From JAFGRU01 sp016934985 (GTDB lineage: Bacteria > Desulfobacterota > Desulfuromonadia > Desulfuromonadales > JAAYDE01), in assembly GCA_963665045.2 (NCBI GenBank), contig CAXXJQ010000006.1, forward strand, positions 754,910 through 818,909: a DNA stretch of 64,000 nucleotides. Direction: 5' to 3'. How positions within the stretch are numbered: the stretch's first letter is position 1; each line of letters opens with the position of its first letter. The notes beneath the pieces are model-generated. The model saw nothing but the letters and a program-made list of their open reading frames with translations, was not told the DNA's origin and searched no databases. Positions 61,154 through 64,000 of the stretch are shown here, piece by piece. The position numbers and the translations under genes were made by a program.

Positions 61154-62119
61154 ATGCCGAGGTTTTTGCGGTGGCTGGGCGCCGGGCTGGTAATGCTTTT
61201 CGGGCTGGGCGCCTGTGTCTCCGGAACAAAGATTTTACCCTCTCTGCTTTCCGATGGGCGTGCGCTTTCCGTCTATGAATTGCAGGAGGTCCCGTTTTTT
61301 CCCCAGGAAAGATATCAGTGTGGCCCGGCGTCCATGGCCACGCTCCTAAAAGCCTCTGGTCTCGAAGTCACTGCCGCGGATCTCACGAAAAAGGTGTTTT
61401 TGCCGGGCCGAAAAGGCAGCCTCCAGGTGGAACTTTTGGCTGTTGCCCGGCGTTATGGGCGTCTTCCTTACGTTATTGAACCCGAACTGAGAGCCTTGGT
61501 GGAGGAGCTTTTGGCCGGGCGGCCGGTTCTGGTTCTGCAAAATCTGGCATTCAAACACTGGCCGGTCTGGCATTATGCTGTGGTGATTGGTTTTGACCCG
61601 GCGGCAGATGTCCTGATCCTGCGCTCGGGCAAGGAATTCCGCAAAAAGATGCCGACCCGGAAATTTCTTGCAACCTGGAAAAAGGGAAATTCCTGGGGGT
61701 TGGTTCTTCTCCGGCCTGGAGAATTGCCGGCCAAACCGGATCATGACCGCTACCTGGGAGCCTTGGCCCAGATTCCCGAAAGCGGGTTTTCCGGCCTCCA
61801 GGTGGGTGGCTACCAGGCCGCAGCAAAACGTTGGCCCGACAGCGCGGCAGCATTTCTGGGTCTGGGCAACGCTTGGTTCGCCGCTGGCAATGCCGAGAAA
61901 GCCGTTGCGGTTTTCCGCCAATTCCTTCTCGCCAATCCAGACCAACTTGTGGTTCGTAACAATCTTGCTGAAGTTTTAGGATATACGGGAAAGCATCGGG
62001 AAGCTTTGCAGGAGATCGAAAAAGCCCTGAAGCTGGCAGGTGACAAAGATCCGTTTTATCCGGTGTTTTTGCGGACTCGTGAGCAAATCCGCCGCCGCAT
62101 GAACCAATCCCCACCCTGA
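61154..62119 (+). CDS. PA2778-family cysteine peptidase (C39-like), lipoprotein
   Basis: A 321-residue protein with a lipobox-like GLGAC (Cys21), a C39-like papain-fold domain (about 45-170) and a TPR tail (about 230-310). The catalytic cysteine lies in QERYQCGPASMATLL (Cys56) and the histidine in HWPVWHYAVVIGFD (His140). C39 domains process leader peptides of the double-glycine type, but here there is no ABC transporter, so the domain is free-standing and likely periplasmic. It follows the PA2779 gene by seven bases. Confidence 0.87.
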   Translation: MPRFLRWLGAGLVMLFGLGACVSGTKILPSLLSDGRALSVYELQEVPFFPQERYQCGPASMATLLKASGLEVTAADLTKKVFLPGRKGSLQVELLAVARRYGRLPYVIEPELRALVEELLAGRPVLVLQNLAFKHWPVWHYAVVIGFDPAADVLILRSGKEFRKKMPTRKFLATWKKGNSWGLVLLRPGELPAKPDHDRYLGALAQIPESGFSGLQVGGYQAAAKRWPDSAAAFLGLGNAWFAAGNAEKAVAVFRQFLLANPDQLVVRNNLAEVLGYTGKHREALQEIEKALKLAGDKDPFYPVFLRTREQIRRRMNQSPP

Positions 62120-62147
62120 GCAAACCATCTGAAGAAAGGGGCAGAGC

Positions 62148-63026
62148 ATGAGCTCAAATATCGGCCCGGATATCAGGGCTCAATTGCTGATTTTCCAGAA
62201 AAACGAGATCACGGAACATTACATTTACCAGAAACTCGCCCAGACAACGTCCTCGCCTGAAAACAGCGACATTCTGATACGCATTTCCGAGGATGAAAAA
62301 CGCCATTACGATGATTGGAAAAAATATACTCAGGCCAGTCCGGCCCCGGACCGCTTCAAAATCTGGTTTTACTACTGGGTTGCCCGCATACTTGGGCTGA
62401 CCTTCGGGATCAAACTGATGGAGCGTGGGGAAGAGGCTGCTCAGAAAAATTATGCTGCCTTGTTTGAAACCATTCCCGAGGCTGAAAAAATGGCCCAGGA
62501 AGAGAATGACCATGAAAATGCCCTGATCGACCTTCTCGATGAGGAGCGTCTGCAGTATACGGGTTCCATTGTCCTTGGTCTGAGTGATGCTCTGGTGGAG
62601 CTGACAGGGGCTTTGGCGGGCCTGACTCTGGCCCTCCAAAACACCAGGCTCATCGCCCTTACAGGGCTGATTACCGGTATCGCCGCGTCCTTCTCCATGG
62701 CAGCTTCGGAGTATCTTTCCACCAAAAGTGAGGAATCGGACAAACATCCGGTCAGGGCCTCCCTCTATACCGGACTCGCCTATGTTATAACGGTTTTAAT
62801 TCTCGTTTTTCCTTATCTTTGTCTGGATAATTATTTTATTTGCCTCTTTTTCACCCTAATGGCGGCGTTTCTGATAATTGCTTCTTTCAATTTTTACATT
62901 TCCGTGGCCAAAGACCTCCCCTTTTTGCCCCGCTTTCTGGAAATGGCTGGCCTGAGCTCCGGGGTGGCGGCCTTGAGCTTTTTTATTGGCTGGTTGATTC
63001 GTGCCTTTTTAGGTGTAGATGTTTGA
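62148..63026 (+). CDS. mbfA: Rubrerythrin-VIT1/CCC1 iron transporter (MbfA type)
   Basis: A 292-residue fusion. Residues about 8-130 form a ferritin/rubrerythrin-like domain with EITEHYIYQKLA and EDEKRHYDDW (iron-ligand Glu/His). Residues about 140-292 form a VIT1/CCC1 transporter with four to five helices and the signature LGLSDALVELTGALAGLTLAL plus MAASEYLSTKSEE. In alphaproteobacteria, MbfA exports iron and protects against iron and peroxide stress. Regulation by Irr is specific to them and not implied here. It follows the PA2778 gene by 28 bases, with AAGAAAGGGG upstream. Confidence 0.88.
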   Translation: MSSNIGPDIRAQLLIFQKNEITEHYIYQKLAQTTSSPENSDILIRISEDEKRHYDDWKKYTQASPAPDRFKIWFYYWVARILGLTFGIKLMERGEEAAQKNYAALFETIPEAEKMAQEENDHENALIDLLDEERLQYTGSIVLGLSDALVELTGALAGLTLALQNTRLIALTGLITGIAASFSMAASEYLSTKSEESDKHPVRASLYTGLAYVITVLILVFPYLCLDNYFICLFFTLMAAFLIIASFNFYISVAKDLPFLPRFLEMAGLSSGVAALSFFIGWLIRAFLGVDV

Positions 63027-63337
63027 CTTGGGAAATGCCTCCTGCGCTCGGATAGCAGCATCTTTGCCAGGGGGAGGAGTTTCTGCTGTGGGTGGCTTGA
63101 AAAACCACCAGCATGATTTATCACTGCGACCCGGTTTTGAGAAATCCCTCTGGAACTCCCATAACAAAGGGCTTATTTTTCAAGACCTTTTTTTTAGAAG
63201 GCGAATCCCGCGCCAGGATTTTTGGGTTCTGTGGTACAATAAGCACCATGAGCGGGTGTTTTTTGATGTAACTTTTTTCTGCAGAGGGCACATTCCCAAG
63301 TTAAAAAGCTCCAAGAACGCTTTCAACGGGAGGTGAC
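63027..63337. other. Gene-free gap before the DUF4126 gene
   Basis: This 311-base gap holds no credible coding sequence. A TACAAT at 63235-63240 is a possible -10 for the next gene without a matching -35. No terminator with a T-run follows mbfA. Confidence 0.4.
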
Positions 63338-64000
63338 ATGGATCAGTTGACTCAGGTTGCCCATACCATTGCCCTGACCATGGGCGTGGCCTGGGCAAGC
63401 GGTATCAATCTTTACGCGGCGATTCTTGTGCTCGGCCTGCTGGGGGCGAGCGGACACATGGTCTTGCCGGAAAACCTGGTTATGTTGTCCGACCCGCTGG
63501 TGGTCTCTGCCGCCGGCTTCATGTACGTGGTGGAATTTTTTGCCGATAAGATTCCCGGAATTGATTCCGGGTGGGATGCCGTACATACCTTTATCCGCAT
63601 CCCTGCCGGGGCCGCCCTTGCTGCTGCAGCGGTTGGTGATGTCAGCCCTGCCGTAGCTGTGGCTGCGGGGATTGTCGGGGGCGGTATTTCCGCCGGAGCC
63701 CATGCCACCAAGGCCGGCTCCCGAGTATTGATCAATACCTCCCCTGAACCTTTTTCCAACTGGATCGCTTCGGTCTCTGAAGACATTATTGTCATTGGCG
63801 GGCTGTTTACCGCTCTTTATCACCCCTGGCTTTTCATTGTCCTTTTGCTGCTTTTTATCCTTTTTATGGCTTGGTTTTTCCCCAAACTGTGGCGCGGTTT
63901 GAAAAAACTGTTCAGTTTTATCGGCAGGCTTTTCGGGGGAAAGGCAGAGAAGGAGTCAATGCCAAAGGAAGAACCCACAGCAGAGAAGCCAAAGATTGAA
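63338..64000 (+). CDS. DUF4126-family membrane protein (3' end outside window)
   Basis: At least 221 residues are present; the frame is open to the window end. The protein has four to five membrane helices and the DUF4126 signatures ASGINLYAAILVLGLLG, EFFADKIPGIDSGWDAVHTFIRIPAGA and AHATKAGSRVLINTSPEPFSNW. The C-terminus is lysine/glutamate-rich (AEKESMPKEEPTAEKPK). The ATG has GGGAGGTGA upstream. Function is unknown; the family is widespread and often predicted to be a small-molecule or ion transporter. Confidence 0.88.
   Translation, partial: MDQLTQVAHTIALTMGVAWASGINLYAAILVLGLLGASGHMVLPENLVMLSDPLVVSAAGFMYVVEFFADKIPGIDSGWDAVHTFIRIPAGAALAAAAVGDVSPAVAVAAGIVGGGISAGAHATKAGSRVLINTSPEPFSNWIASVSEDIIVIGGLFTALYHPWLFIVLLLLFILFMAWFFPKLWRGLKKLFSFIGRLFGGKAEKESMPKEEPTAEKPKIE

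Noticed and set aside
63019..63336. 105-codon open frame on the plus strand before the DUF4126 gene
   Set aside because: It overlaps the mbfA end, has no ribosome site and an erratic composition.

Overview
This window looks like the replication-origin region of a Gram-negative deltaproteobacterium of the Desulfuromonadales type (Geobacter/Pelobacter/Desulfuromonas relatives). The assignment is inferred from gene content and order, not from a database search. The pointers are: dnaA-dnaN-recF-gyrB-gyrA running one way and rpmH-rnpA-yidD-yidC-mnmE-mnmG-rsmG-parA-parB running the other; a bactofilin gene next to parAB; an ATP synthase operon that begins with a b' subunit and lacks the a and c subunit genes; a complete tol-pal cluster; and a small diheme c-type cytochrome.

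Layout. 1-2964: 3' part of tamB. 3225-9192 (minus): an unknown protein, then cpoB, pal, tolB, tolA, tolR and tolQ, with a promoter candidate upstream of tolQ and a strong terminator after cpoB. tolQ carries a one-base frameshift in an A7 run. 9396-15179 (minus): EamA exporter, flavoprotein, DUF2064 glycosyltransferase, folE2-queC (7-deazaguanine pathway), pyruvate kinase, diheme cytochrome. 15322-17727 (plus): penicillin-binding protein 1A. 18092-23796 (minus): N-formylglutamate amidohydrolase-like protein, EfpL-type elongation factor, endonuclease III, an EEP-family nuclease, gpsA, TPR membrane protein. 23720-32825 (minus): gyrA, gyrB, recF, dnaN, dnaA. 33161-41854 (plus): rpmH to parB and bactofilin, with a perfect parS site between mnmE and mnmG. 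42049-47972: atpX-F-H-A-G-D-C, closed by a strong terminator, then dinB. 49259-53630 (minus): K+ channel with RCK domain, ABC-2 exporter, unusual Nramp-like transporter. 53800-64000 (mostly plus): JAMM-domain/DinG helicase fusion, EamA exporter, large TPR protein, amidohydrolase (minus), PA2779/PA2778 pair, rubrerythrin-VIT iron transporter, DUF4126 membrane protein cut by the window end.

Transcription diverges at dnaA/rpmH, and both non-coding gaps flanking dnaA hold origin-like elements. The dnaA-rpmH gap holds DnaA boxes, including an inverted pair. The AT-rich dnaA-dnaN gap holds a TAG-repeat resembling a DnaA-trio. A bipartite oriC around dnaA is the simplest reading, with parS/ParAB for segregation a few kb away.

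Points most worth a second look: the RadC-like JAMM domain fused to a DinG-type Fe-S helicase; an Nramp-like transporter without the metal-binding DPGN motif; frameshifting A-runs in tolQ and bactofilin; rnpA with no ATG/GTG/TTG start that would give a full-length protein; and a 31-base DnaA-box triplet present twice in the left half. No tRNA, rRNA, CRISPR array, insertion sequence or prophage gene was recognised.
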